A stretch of 11,768 nucleotides of DNA from positions 1 to 11,768 of the forward strand of contig JANXXZ010000214.1 in assembly GCA_025350385.1 (NCBI GenBank), read 5' to 3'. This DNA is from Bacteroidales bacterium. GTDB lineage: Bacteria; Bacteroidota; Bacteroidia; Bacteroidales; UBA4417. The position numbers were made by a program, and so were the translations under genes. Below the pieces are notes generated by a model. That model saw only the letters and a list, made by a program, of their open reading frames with translations. It was not told where the DNA came from and made no database searches. Positions 1-7,849 of the stretch are shown here, one piece after another (within the stretch, counting starts at the first letter, position 1; every line of letters begins with the position of its first letter).

Positions 1-12
1 ATAATTTCTCCC

Positions 13-537
13 ATGGATAATCTACTATTTAAAGAAGAGCAATATCTCCGTCAAAATTATGTGACCTGGATAATCATCCCTGTCTGGTTGTGGAGTGCAG
101 TGAACTTTGGGCAGGCTTTCTACCAGCAGTTGTACCTTGGCAGACCATGGGGCGATAAACCTGTAACGGACAACGGGTTGCTGCTAACCGGGATAGGAAT
201 TATTCTACTTCTGGGGTTTATTTTTGCCTTGTTATTCAGTGCTAAACTTATAACAGAAATACATTCGGATGGATTGTACTATAAATTTTTCCCGTTTATC
301 AATTCATTCAGATCAATTGCACCCTCAGCAATAGCTAGTTTTGAAGTAAAAAAGTACCACCCTCTTCTTGAATATGGCGGATGGGGATTGCGTTTCCGTT
401 GGCGGAATACAGCTTATACTGTGAGTGGTTCAACCGGACTGGTTCTGATCCTTAAGAGCGGGAGGAAATATACGTTTGGAACAAAAAAACCGGGTGAGAT
501 GCGCCGGGCAGTTGAAAAGATGATGAAGCCGATATAA
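13..537 (+). CDS. Small two-TM membrane protein of unknown function, PH-like C-terminal part
   Basis: A 174-residue protein with two clear hydrophobic segments, at about residues 17-36 and 55-79, separated by a short loop. A soluble C-terminal region of about 95 residues follows. That region looks beta-rich, with alternating hydrophobic residues, a conserved-looking LLEYGGWG segment at 118-125 and an FGTKKP turn near 155-160, and ends in an amphipathic helix (GEMRRAVEKMM). This layout resembles small Bacteroidetes membrane proteins with a bacterial PH-like fold, possibly the DUF6141 group, but the family name is from memory. The function is unknown. The start at 13 precedes a sensible polar N-terminus; only 12 bases of upstream DNA are visible, so an earlier start or promoter cannot be judged. 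It sits 12 bases upstream of a ribbon-helix-helix gene and is probably co-transcribed with it. Confidence is high that it is a gene and low on role. Confidence 0.85.
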   Translation: MDNLLFKEEQYLRQNYVTWIIIPVWLWSAVNFGQAFYQQLYLGRPWGDKPVTDNGLLLTGIGIILLLGFIFALLFSAKLITEIHSDGLYYKFFPFINSFRSIAPSAIASFEVKKYHPLLEYGGWGLRFRWRNTAYTVSGSTGLVLILKSGRKYTFGTKKPGEMRRAVEKMMKPI

Positions 538-549
538 AATAATGATAGT

Positions 550-738
550 ATGCCTGTGAAGAAAGTTTTTGCCCTCCGTATAAACGAAGATCTGATGAAA
601 GCTATTGAGCGGTGGGCTGCGGATGAGTTTCGCAGTTCCAATGGTCAACTGGAGTGGGTCATCAGCCGGGCACTGAAAGATGCCGGCCGTTTCCCGGTAA
701 AGGCTGATGATTCAAACTTAAAAAAAGAAAAAGAATAA
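550..738 (+). CDS. Arc-type ribbon-helix-helix DNA-binding protein
   Basis: A 62-residue protein with the Arc/MetJ layout. A short basic beta-strand (KKVFALRI, residues 4-11) is followed by helix A (about 12-29) and helix B (about 31-45), then a charged Lys/Glu-rich tail (50-62). The start of helix B carries the NGQ(L/I)EW pattern that I associate with small Bacteroidetes Arc-family proteins. RHH proteins dimerise and insert the paired strands into the DNA major groove. No operator can be assigned here. The ATG at 550 lies 12 bases after the stop of the membrane-protein gene, implying one transcript and perhaps autoregulation, which is inference. No toxin gene follows. The next gene is convergent and lies beyond a strong terminator, so a toxin-antitoxin assignment is not supported. 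Confidence 0.85.
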   Translation: MPVKKVFALRINEDLMKAIERWAADEFRSSNGQLEWVISRALKDAGRFPVKADDSNLKKEKE

Positions 739-772
739 GAAAGACAATAGATTGATTGTGAATTATTTCAAC

Positions 773-813
773 AAAAAACCCGCCCTGCTTAATTTCTGCA
801 GGGCGGGTTTTTT
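773..813. terminator. Bidirectional rho-independent terminator
   Basis: A perfect 16-bp inverted repeat: the left arm at 773-788 and right arm at 798-813 are exact reverse complements around a 9-base loop. The inner 10 bp are GC-rich (CCCGCCCTGC / GCAGGGCGGG) and the outer part is A6/T6. The stem therefore ends in a U-run when read on either strand. It lies between the stop of the RHH gene (738) and the stop of the convergent T9SS cargo gene (832), which fits termination of both. Confidence 0.93.
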
Positions 814-831
814 AATTTATCAAGGAATCAA

Positions 832-2439
832 CTAATTGATGACCAGTTTTTTCTGGCTGATCAATTTATTATCATCATAAACTTTAAGCATATATACTCC
901 TGAAGCAAGGTTGCCTCGGAGGATCTGGATACGGTTTCCTTCAGCAACCTGTTTCAGTGGGATCCGTTTTCCGATTATAGTATAAAGTTCAGCATAAGGT
1001 TTCCGGACATCACTGCTGAACTGTACAAATGAATAATGGTTCATAGGATTGGGATAAAGTTTCATCTCATTACCGGATAATTCAGGAATGCCCACTCCTG
1101 ATCCGGTAGTGATCAGACGGAAATGATAATCGGCATCCTGGGTTGTCCAAGCTGCGCCGTCGAATGCAAGGGATCTTCCTGCAATGCCTGGGCTGGTTTC
1201 AGTCAGATTTACGGTATCATTATCAACTGTAAATCCTATGAAAATATCTCCGGACAGGTTATTCAGCTGCGACTGATAAGGTCGCAGGTCGATCCGGGTC
1301 ATGGGCGAAGTATTGGTAAGAGTGGCTTCGGCCGTCACCTGGAACGGAGTTATCATATCAGCATCGGGTCCGGAAGGTCCGGCAGTCCATACATGGAACA
1401 TCATCGGGCTGTTATTATGGCTATTGTCCATGTAATTTCGGATCAGCGCAGTGGCAAGATGTGTAGGGCCATTCAGTGAGAATACGACTGAAGCACCGGT
1501 TCCGGCCATAAATGAAACGAAATAGTCAACCTGTGCATTGTCATATTTGTAGTATTCACCTGCAATGTAATATGCGGGAATAGTTGATACAGTGTTAGCA
1601 AAAGGTGAGGCATCAGTAGCTGTTAAAACATATTCAACATTCGACCCTGCACTTTGGCCTGGTATGGTAAAGGTGTAATGATTACCGCCCGTGTTTACGC
1701 CGGTAACCGGTGTATGTGCGTTCCCATCAACGGTATATGCGCATTCTACGACTGATAATCCGGAGATATCAATGATGTCGGCTTCAACAACAAATTCTCC
1801 GAGGCTTCCTTCATAAAACTGAGGAGGCGTGGTAAGAACTAAAGGAGGTGAATGGTCTTCATCGGAACTGGTGATCAGGAAATCATCTATGTACATCCCG
1901 TCCATCACGAATCCCTGGTCCGAGATAAAACGAAAACGCACTTTCACATTATTATTTCCTGGTCCGACGAATCCGCCCAATGAATAGGTAAATTGCGTCC
2001 AGGTGGTAAGAACACCATCGAAAACTGCAAGGTTTGTATACGTTGCAAAGTCATCGTTTGACACATCCACATACATATAATCGAAACCGGCTTCAATCTG
2101 GTACTGGGCATAGAAAGAAAGCTGGGCTGACATTTTAGCCGTTAGATCAATGCCTGCTGCCATTGTACAATAGGAAGTCTGATTGTTGGTATAGTTACCT
2201 GTAGGACTTTCACTCAATGAATGGGTTGGTGAATTAGCTTTTACTGTAGTTAACCCCCAAAGGGCGGTAGTTGTCCAGTTTGCGATTCCACTTTCGAAGT
2301 TATCGCTAAACTCGGTGAAATCAGTCAAGGGCGATAACATGACCTTTGGTGAAGTGTTCGGCTGCTGGCTTATTTTTTGAGCTACAGTAATCAATGATGA
2401 CAAGAGGATCATCACAAAGAATAGAGTAAATTTTTTCAT
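832..2439 (-). CDS. Secreted protein with T9SS type A C-terminal sorting domain
   Basis: A 535-residue exported protein. Residues 1-20 form a Sec signal peptide (basic start, hydrophobic core, cleavage near VAQ). Residues about 45-192 resemble a MAM or immune-inhibitor-A-like jelly roll: DNFESG...NW at the start, ...VRFRFISD...GMYIDDFLI at the end. Residues about 200-290 look like an Ig/Fn3-type beta-sandwich (VEYVLTATDAS). Residues about 293-445 are a further beta-rich module that I do not recognise. Residues about 458-535 form a type IX secretion sorting domain: MKLYPNP at 459-465, then LASGVYMLKV and a basic C-terminal strand. The protein is thus expected to cross the outer membrane by T9SS and be surface-attached or released. 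No protease or glycosidase catalytic motif is visible, so it looks like binding or adhesion cargo rather than a known enzyme. It has its own candidate promoter and the bidirectional terminator. Confidence 0.92.
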   Translation of the reverse strand: MKKFTLFFVMILLSSLITVAQKISQQPNTSPKVMLSPLTDFTEFSDNFESGIANWTTTALWGLTTVKANSPTHSLSESPTGNYTNNQTSYCTMAAGIDLTAKMSAQLSFYAQYQIEAGFDYMYVDVSNDDFATYTNLAVFDGVLTTWTQFTYSLGGFVGPGNNNVKVRFRFISDQGFVMDGMYIDDFLITSSDEDHSPPLVLTTPPQFYEGSLGEFVVEADIIDISGLSVVECAYTVDGNAHTPVTGVNTGGNHYTFTIPGQSAGSNVEYVLTATDASPFANTVSTIPAYYIAGEYYKYDNAQVDYFVSFMAGTGASVVFSLNGPTHLATALIRNYMDNSHNNSPMMFHVWTAGPSGPDADMITPFQVTAEATLTNTSPMTRIDLRPYQSQLNNLSGDIFIGFTVDNDTVNLTETSPGIAGRSLAFDGAAWTTQDADYHFRLITTGSGVGIPELSGNEMKLYPNPMNHYSFVQFSSDVRKPYAELYTIIGKRIPLKQVAEGNRIQILRGNLASGVYMLKVYDDNKLISQKKLVIN

Positions 2440-2476
2440 GGTTTTAAAATATTGGTTAATAAGAGGATTGGTCTTA

Positions 2477-2484
2477 CAAATATA
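2477..2484 (-). promoter_or_regulatory. Candidate Bacteroidetes -7 promoter box
   Basis: On the minus strand this reads TATATTTG, a match to the Bacteroidetes -7 consensus TAnnTTTG. It lies 37 bases upstream of the start codon of the T9SS cargo gene. I could not find a good -33 TTTG element at the expected 19-21 base spacing, so the call rests on the -7 box and its position. Confidence 0.4.
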
Positions 2485-2694
2485 ACAAATAAGAAAGCTG
2501 CTATTGACTTGTTTTTTTACGCAATTTAAAATATACGTTTAAGATTAATAATTAATAGGGTAGAAATGGCAGATTGGAAGTTGTCGGATTCAGAATTATT
2601 AATTTTTCGCATATGAATGTATCGGGAATCGTACGGATGAAAACAATATAATTTTAGTAGGTTTATCAGGAATAGAAAACAGCCGTAACAAGAA

Positions 2695-3654
2695 TCAGGA
2701 ATCAAGATTATATAATCTTCCCTGCCAGGTATTGCGTTCTTCAAGCTTTTTTTCGATTAAAATATTTACCTGGTCGGTGCGTAGTTTGCCCCACGAGGGT
2801 CCTGCCTGGAAACGTGGCGGCGCTTCGCTGGTGAACCGTTCAATTACAAAGGAAGGATTCAGTTGCTCGATAAAACGGATTATAAAACTGATATAACCCT
2901 CAAGGGTAAAAAGGTTGAACTGATCCGGGTTTTGAGAATACTCACGGCTCATTACCGTGTTTTTAATGATCTGCAATTGGTGAAACTTGATATTGCCGAG
3001 TGGAAGTTTTGACAGGATAGCAGCTTCGGCTAACATTTCATCAGGTGTTTCACCGGGAAGTCCAAATATCACATGTACCCCGGTTTTTATTCCATAGGAA
3101 GCCGTTTTTTGAATGGCTTCAACGGATTCTTCATAGGTATGCTGGCGGTTAATTCGTTGGAGAGTAGGGTTATAGCATGATTCTATTCCATATTCCAGGA
3201 TGATATAATATTTTTTTGCAAGTGAGGCGAAATATTCCAGCTTTTCATCATCAACGCAATCGGGCCGGGTGCCGATCACCAAACCGATTACCCCCGGGTA
3301 GGAGAGGGCTTCGTCATACAGCTTTTTTAGCAGGGGAAGAGGGGCATAGGTATTTGAATAAGCCTGGAAATAGGCCAGGTAATTCCCGGCCCTTCGGTAA
3401 CGGACTCTATGAAATTCTACACCTTCAGTTATCTGCTGGGTAATGCTTTTCCCCGGCTGGCAATAGGATGGATTGAATGCATCGTTGTTGCAATACGTGC
3501 AGCCGCCAGTTCCTTTGGAGCCATCGCGGTTAGGGCAGGTAAACCCGGCATCCAGTGTTACCTTCTGCACACGTTGCCCAAACTCCCTTTTGAAGTACTC
3601 GGCATAGGAATTATACCGACGGGAATGATGCCAGGGGTAATTTTCTGAAGTCAT
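2695..3654 (-). CDS. TIGR01212-family radical SAM protein (YhcC-like)
   Basis: A 319-residue radical SAM protein. The [4Fe-4S] cysteines are C40, C52 and C55, spaced C-x11-C-x2-C (CPNRDGSKGTGGCTYC). This is the expanded spacing typical of the TIGR01212/YhcC branch rather than the canonical CxxxCxxC. Family-typical stretches follow: YFQAYSNTYAPL, the strand VIGLVIGTRPDCV, ILEYGIES, and GVHVIFGLPGET in the region that helps bind S-adenosylmethionine. The C-terminal VIERFTSEAP is also typical. The length matches the family at about 300-320 residues. Family members are thought to be cytosolic; the precise substrate is not established to my knowledge, so no reaction is given. The start at 3654 puts the conserved YNSYAEYF segment about 15 residues in, as expected. 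It is separated from the upstream transporter gene by a terminator-like hairpin. Confidence 0.93.
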   Translation of the reverse strand: MTSENYPWHHSRRYNSYAEYFKREFGQRVQKVTLDAGFTCPNRDGSKGTGGCTYCNNDAFNPSYCQPGKSITQQITEGVEFHRVRYRRAGNYLAYFQAYSNTYAPLPLLKKLYDEALSYPGVIGLVIGTRPDCVDDEKLEYFASLAKKYYIILEYGIESCYNPTLQRINRQHTYEESVEAIQKTASYGIKTGVHVIFGLPGETPDEMLAEAAILSKLPLGNIKFHQLQIIKNTVMSREYSQNPDQFNLFTLEGYISFIIRFIEQLNPSFVIERFTSEAPPRFQAGPSWGKLRTDQVNILIEKKLEERNTWQGRLYNLDS

Positions 3655-3660
3655 GGATTA

Positions 3661-3697
3661 AGAAAGAAAAAGGCCGTACCGGTAAGATACAGCCTTT
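3661..3697 (-). terminator. Rho-independent terminator after the peptide transporter gene
   Basis: Reading the minus strand, AAAGGCTGTA (3697-3688) pairs with TACGGCCTTT (3678-3669). This gives a 10-bp stem with one G-U pair around a 9-base loop. A pyrimidine-rich T tract follows at 3668-3661. The hairpin starts 20 bases beyond the transporter stop codon at 3717 and sits in the 62-base gap before the radical SAM gene. This suggests the two genes are at least partly uncoupled. Confidence 0.75.
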
Positions 3698-3716
3698 CAA
3701 AGATACAGTTATTTGG

Positions 3717-5525
3717 TTACAGCGTCGCTTTCTCCAGTCGCTTGATAATACTGAATACGAAAGCGGCTGATAGAATGCAGCAAACGATAAAGATCAGCCA
3801 TAATTGCCAAAGGTCAAGTTTTCCCCAGAAAGTGCTGCCGATAAACAGCAGCTTATTTCCGACGGCAGTGGCCAACAGCCAGCCTCCCTGCATAAGTCCC
3901 TGGAAACGGGTTGGAGCAACCTTTGATACGAACGACAGACCCATTGGACTCAGGAACAGTTCGGCTATCGTGAGGATCAGGTAAGAACTCATTAACCAGT
4001 AAGGCATTACCCGTGATGAATCAGGAACCGGGTTGTATTTTATTGCACCGGAAGCATCAACGAATTTCAGGTCATGCGGAGAAATAAGGTTTAACGAGGC
4101 AACCAGGATTACAGCAAACCCTATTGCAGCTATAATCATCCCTATGCCTATTTTCTTCGGGGTTGATGGTTCAATACCTTTCTTATTAAGCCAGGCAAAT
4201 ATTGCCATTACTAAAAAGGTGAGGGAAACGATGAACAGAGGGTTAAATGACTGGAAAATTTCAGGTGATATTGCATTAAGAGCCACTGCACGACTATAGA
4301 AATAGATTGCAAATCCTGCTCCCGCAAGCAACAGGAATGCACCGATCATCCTGGTCTGGTTGCTGCTCTTCTTGCCTGCCAGTAACACAATTCCTGCAAT
4401 AAAGGCTATTACAGAGAGAATGTTCTCAAGTGTGAAAAACATATAGGTGAATGGGTCAACGAATTTCGCTGTATAGTCGCGGGCGAAAAAAGTAAGCGTG
4501 AGACCGTTCTGATGGAAAGACATCCAGAAGAAGATAACCACGAAAAATACCATGATCAGCGCGGTAATCCTGGGCTTTTCTTCTTTGTCGGCAACCAGGA
4601 ATATCCAGGTAACAAAGGCTGCAAACAGCCCGAATGCCATACCTGTTGTCCAGTCTTTTAAAAGACTTACCAGGAAAGCTGTAATACCAGCAGCTAACAG
4701 GGAAAGAAAAACTGTCATGGGTTTTATATCCATTTTTACGACAGTGCCGGGCACGGCTTTCTCCTTGTTGGGTAATAGTTTCCTATAGAAAACGTAAACC
4801 AGCAATGATATCACCATAGCAATGGCGGCGATTCCGAAGGCATAATTATAACCCCTTGAAAAAACCTCAAGGTAAGTATGGGCAAATGCTGAAAGATCGG
4901 TAACAGGACCTGCTATGCTAACTTTATCCGCAAGTGTCTGAAGTTCGGCAGCATCCTTGATGGTGCCGTTAATGTATTGATGACAAATAGCGGGAAGGCT
5001 GCCATCGTGCAGGAAACCATTTGATTTAAGCCACCAGTTCCGAACTCCGGTAGCAGCAAAAGGTGCGAAGAATGCCCCAACATTTATACCCATATAAAAA
5101 ACCATGTAAGCTGAATCACGGAGTTTTGAATACTTCGGATCATCATACATCTGGCCCACAACAGCTTGCAAATTTCCTTTGAACAAACCATTCCCCAGCG
5201 CAATAGTGAATAACCCGACTACAGTGATTGTGAGCGAGAGGCCAGGTACAGCCATCAATGCATAGCCGACAAACATAACTATCTGACCAACCAGAATCAC
5301 CGTTTTATACTTTTTGGTATAATCGGCTAATATTCCGCCAATGAGTGCCAGCGCATAAATTGCGAAATAAAACCAACTGTATATCCCTCCTGCTTTGTCC
5401 TCAGTGAGGCCGTATTTAGCTTGCAGGAACAATACCAGGATAGCCATCATGGTATAAAAGCCGAAGCGTTCGCCCATGTTGGCAAAAAAAGCGACGATGA
5501 GTCCTCGCGGATGTTGTTTAAACAT
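3717..5525 (-). CDS. POT/PTR-family proton-coupled oligopeptide transporter
   Basis: A 602-residue, very hydrophobic MFS protein of the POT (PTR2) family, which imports di- and tripeptides using the proton gradient across the inner membrane. TM1 carries the family signature region ANMGERFGFY at residues 15-24. The PTR2 motifs GNGLFKGN (about 112-119) and FYMGINVGAFFAPF (about 144-157) are present. The C-terminal half has IAELFLSPMGLSFVSKVAP (about 521-539) with the conserved TM10 glutamate. I see roughly 14 hydrophobic segments, including extra ones between the two six-helix bundles as in bacterial POTs, and a long extracytoplasmic insertion near residues 165-220. The first acidic residue of the usual ExxER motif is Asn (N16, with E19 and R20 kept). 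The gene has a good promoter and its own terminator, so it is probably monocistronic. The substrate is inferred from the family. Confidence 0.93.
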   Translation of the reverse strand: MFKQHPRGLIVAFFANMGERFGFYTMMAILVLFLQAKYGLTEDKAGGIYSWFYFAIYALALIGGILADYTKKYKTVILVGQIVMFVGYALMAVPGLSLTITVVGLFTIALGNGLFKGNLQAVVGQMYDDPKYSKLRDSAYMVFYMGINVGAFFAPFAATGVRNWWLKSNGFLHDGSLPAICHQYINGTIKDAAELQTLADKVSIAGPVTDLSAFAHTYLEVFSRGYNYAFGIAAIAMVISLLVYVFYRKLLPNKEKAVPGTVVKMDIKPMTVFLSLLAAGITAFLVSLLKDWTTGMAFGLFAAFVTWIFLVADKEEKPRITALIMVFFVVIFFWMSFHQNGLTLTFFARDYTAKFVDPFTYMFFTLENILSVIAFIAGIVLLAGKKSSNQTRMIGAFLLLAGAGFAIYFYSRAVALNAISPEIFQSFNPLFIVSLTFLVMAIFAWLNKKGIEPSTPKKIGIGMIIAAIGFAVILVASLNLISPHDLKFVDASGAIKYNPVPDSSRVMPYWLMSSYLILTIAELFLSPMGLSFVSKVAPTRFQGLMQGGWLLATAVGNKLLFIGSTFWGKLDLWQLWLIFIVCCILSAAFVFSIIKRLEKATL

Positions 5526-5570
5526 AAGTTTCAGGTTTTAGTTACTTAAACGAAAGGGATGTTTGCCGGA

Positions 5571-5601
5571 CAAATATAGCCAACTTCTATTGTTGTACAA
5601 T
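5571..5601 (-). promoter_or_regulatory. Candidate Bacteroidetes promoter of the peptide transporter gene
   Basis: On the minus strand an ATTG element (5601-5598) is followed after 19 bases by TATATTTG (5578-5571). The latter matches the TAnnTTTG -7 consensus, and the spacing falls within the 19-21 bases expected for this phylum. The -7 box is 45 bases upstream of the transporter start at 5525. A TTGTACAA palindrome (5593-5600) overlaps the -33 element and could be an operator; that part is inference. Confidence 0.55.
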
Positions 5602-5662
5602 CGCATTTGGCAACACTACCGCTATTTGGAATTCATCTAAAAAGTGAAGGAGTATGAAAATG

Positions 5663-7768
5663 TCAGAATTTGATCTTCAGCATCACTTTCACATCACTTT
5701 TCCGGTTGCCTTCAATTAACGCGGGGCCGGTGGAAATTTGATGAATATTGGAATACCAGGTCTGCGCGTACCGCAGCCATAAATCACATCGGCCAATCAA
5801 CCTGATTTTAACCATCACGTAAATACGGCTTCCTTTTCCTGACAGCGAAGGGACGGAAAATGAATTGGGTACATCGTTTTCGTAGGCATAAATCCGTGAA
5901 TCATACGAATCAGCATCGAACAAGGCATAGCGGGCACTTACAGTCCATTGTTTTTCGGAAGGTTTCACCTGGAAATCCTGGCTGATAAAATATCCGTTCT
6001 CGCCGCGACTGCCAGGTGCTGTCCGATGTAAATAATAAACCCTGTTGCTTAGATTAAGCCAGGGAAGCGCCTGGTACCTGAGTTGCCATTGGTAATATGA
6101 GCGTGTTGTTAAAGAAACCTGGAAAGAAGGAGAATCTTCACGGGCAACATTGAGCGGATTCTTCGTCTGTCTGTAGCGGATCAGCATTTCACCTCTCTGC
6201 CTGAGGCTATACGAGAGTTGAACTGAATATTCCTTTCCGACTGAGGGTGCATCCACCCTGTAATGAAGCCAGGGATAACTGAAAAAATCCGCAAAAGCCG
6301 AAATGGAAATATTTTGTACGGGTGTTGTGACTAATCCCATATAAAGGCCTTTTTCGCTGGTGCTGTTGCTTCCCTCTCCAAAGGCGGCTGACAGTTTATT
6401 CAGATAATTGCGTGGGTAATTCCGGTATATCATTGCCAGCGAAAGTCGCGGATCAGGAGTAAAGGAAAGTCCCTGGATAAAGGCTAAGCCTCCCTTAAAC
6501 TGTTTTGTCCCTTCGCCATAAAGGGTCAGGCGTTTGTATGAATAACTGTAATCAATTCCCGCGTAGGTATTTGATGTTAAGCTCAGTTGAAATTTATTGT
6601 ATTCGTTCTGTTGTGATTTAAATTCCTTGTCATATTCTGAGTGGTAGGCTGTTATTCCGGCTCTCAGCCTGTTTCCGTTGTAACTGATATGTCCGCCCAT
6701 AAGTTGTTCTCTTATTGCGTTCCTGTCGGCCAATTCTCCAGGAGTTCGGTGGTAGCCTGTTTCCTGGAGGGAGCTCACGAATTCTTCGAAGTTTGATAAT
6801 GAATCAGGTTCAAGGAGATTTGCATCCCTTTTTCGGTTCGAATAAAAGCCGGTGATTTCAATCCTATTGAAGGCATATGTTGCGGCTGCTCCTCGCATGA
6901 AGGCATATTCGTTGGATGACTGATGCGGCCTCACTGCTGCTGCCCGTTTCCGCATGGTGACCGAGCCCGGCGCTTTGCTGAAGGAAAGGCCTGTCCAAAG
7001 AGTCAAACCCTGCCCAAACTGAACATGATAATCGCCCAGGGCCAGGTATTTCAGTTTCCCTGCATCCTTTAAGTACAGGTGAGCCGAATAAAAATCAAAA
7101 CCTTTCCTTAGTGTGTCTGTTTCAGGCAGAAATGTTTCTCCGGCATCCTTTTCGGCAACTATTCCTAGCTGAAACCGGTCGCGGTAGTTATATAAAAACC
7201 TTATGTATAGAGCATCAGCGCTGCCCAGGTAATAATCATTCGGATGTAATGCCCTGATGCTGTCCGAGACGTTTGCAAATCCCTGCTGTTGTTCAAGAAC
7301 ACGCTGATACCTTGTCATTATTTCGGGTCTGCCATAACGCATGGCTTTCTTTAAACTAAATCTGTCTGATTGGAAGTTTGTTAGCGTGATATAAGGTAAT
7401 AACTGCTGAACAACTTCTTCATTAAACCCGTCAACAACCTGGAGTTCATAGATTGAAGCCAGCTGCCCGAATTCTCTGGTATAGGCAAGAAGGTTCTGGA
7501 TTTGTAGTTCATTCAGAACTAAAAGCCGCCTCAGTTCATTTTGGTCAGTTGAGTTGAGGTTTACCGGTTTGATTTTCAGCATCTCAAGTTCATCAACCCA
7601 TTCGCTGAAATCGACCTCAGCATCCGCTTGTTCGGTGTAATACTCAATTCTCTGCTCCAGCGGATTGATTCCCTGCTGCAATATGGAGTCCTGATTTTGT
7701 GAATGAATAATTAAGGGAATCAGGAGCATTATGAAACCGAAAAGTCTTTTGAATAACATATGCATCAT
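5663..7768 (-). CDS. Outer-membrane beta-barrel protein with N-terminal helix-hairpin-helix region
   Basis: A 701-residue exported protein. Residues 1-23 form a signal peptide (FGFIMLLIPLII, cleavage near HSQ). Residues about 55-129 are helical and match the ComEA-like HhH pattern: VNLNSTDQNEL at 69-79, then a YTREFGQLASIYELQVVDGF stretch. The first hairpin reads VLNE where DNA-binding members usually have LPGIG. The rest alternates polar and hydrophobic residues with many aromatic girdle positions and ends in Phe (MLKIKF), as expected for a BAM-assembled barrel. Proteins of this layout and length recur in Bacteroidetes and are usually annotated only as helix-hairpin-helix domain-containing; their role is not established. 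It lies 71 bases downstream of the PorV-like gene on the same strand and is probably in one operon with it. DNA binding should not be assumed. Three in-frame ATGs lie within the first four codons, so the exact start is uncertain by a few residues. Confidence 0.85.
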   Translation of the reverse strand: MMHMLFKRLFGFIMLLIPLIIHSQNQDSILQQGINPLEQRIEYYTEQADAEVDFSEWVDELEMLKIKPVNLNSTDQNELRRLLVLNELQIQNLLAYTREFGQLASIYELQVVDGFNEEVVQQLLPYITLTNFQSDRFSLKKAMRYGRPEIMTRYQRVLEQQQGFANVSDSIRALHPNDYYLGSADALYIRFLYNYRDRFQLGIVAEKDAGETFLPETDTLRKGFDFYSAHLYLKDAGKLKYLALGDYHVQFGQGLTLWTGLSFSKAPGSVTMRKRAAAVRPHQSSNEYAFMRGAAATYAFNRIEITGFYSNRKRDANLLEPDSLSNFEEFVSSLQETGYHRTPGELADRNAIREQLMGGHISYNGNRLRAGITAYHSEYDKEFKSQQNEYNKFQLSLTSNTYAGIDYSYSYKRLTLYGEGTKQFKGGLAFIQGLSFTPDPRLSLAMIYRNYPRNYLNKLSAAFGEGSNSTSEKGLYMGLVTTPVQNISISAFADFFSYPWLHYRVDAPSVGKEYSVQLSYSLRQRGEMLIRYRQTKNPLNVAREDSPSFQVSLTTRSYYQWQLRYQALPWLNLSNRVYYLHRTAPGSRGENGYFISQDFQVKPSEKQWTVSARYALFDADSYDSRIYAYENDVPNSFSVPSLSGKGSRIYVMVKIRLIGRCDLWLRYAQTWYSNIHQISTGPALIEGNRKSDVKVMLKIKF

Positions 7769-7823
7769 TAGGTTTATCAGATTATACTAAAATCAGGTAT
7801 ACTATAATTTTTAACCGGAATCC

Positions 7824-7849
7824 CGGGAAAAGTATTTGCTTATTTCCCG
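7824..7849 (-). other. Intercistronic hairpin at the stop of the PorV-like gene
   Basis: CGGGAAA (7849-7843 on the minus strand) pairs with TTTCCCG (7830-7824) around a 12-base loop and overlaps the stop codon of the upstream gene. No T-run follows, so it is not a standard terminator. It could be an mRNA-stabilising or processing element between the two barrel genes. It is only 7 bp and may be fortuitous. Confidence 0.3.

Noticed and set aside
550..738. Antitoxin of a toxin-antitoxin pair
   Set aside because: The RHH protein has no downstream toxin candidate. It is followed by a strong terminator and a convergent gene, and its upstream partner is a membrane protein.
2526..2744. Possible 72-residue minus-strand protein
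   Set aside because: It overlaps the 3' end of the radical SAM gene in another frame and continues into AT-rich intergenic DNA. The composition is not protein-like and no motif is recognisable.
5593..5600. TTGTACAA palindrome as a defined regulator binding site
   Set aside because: It overlaps the candidate -33 region, but 8 bases is too short to assign to any regulator. It is mentioned only as a possible operator.
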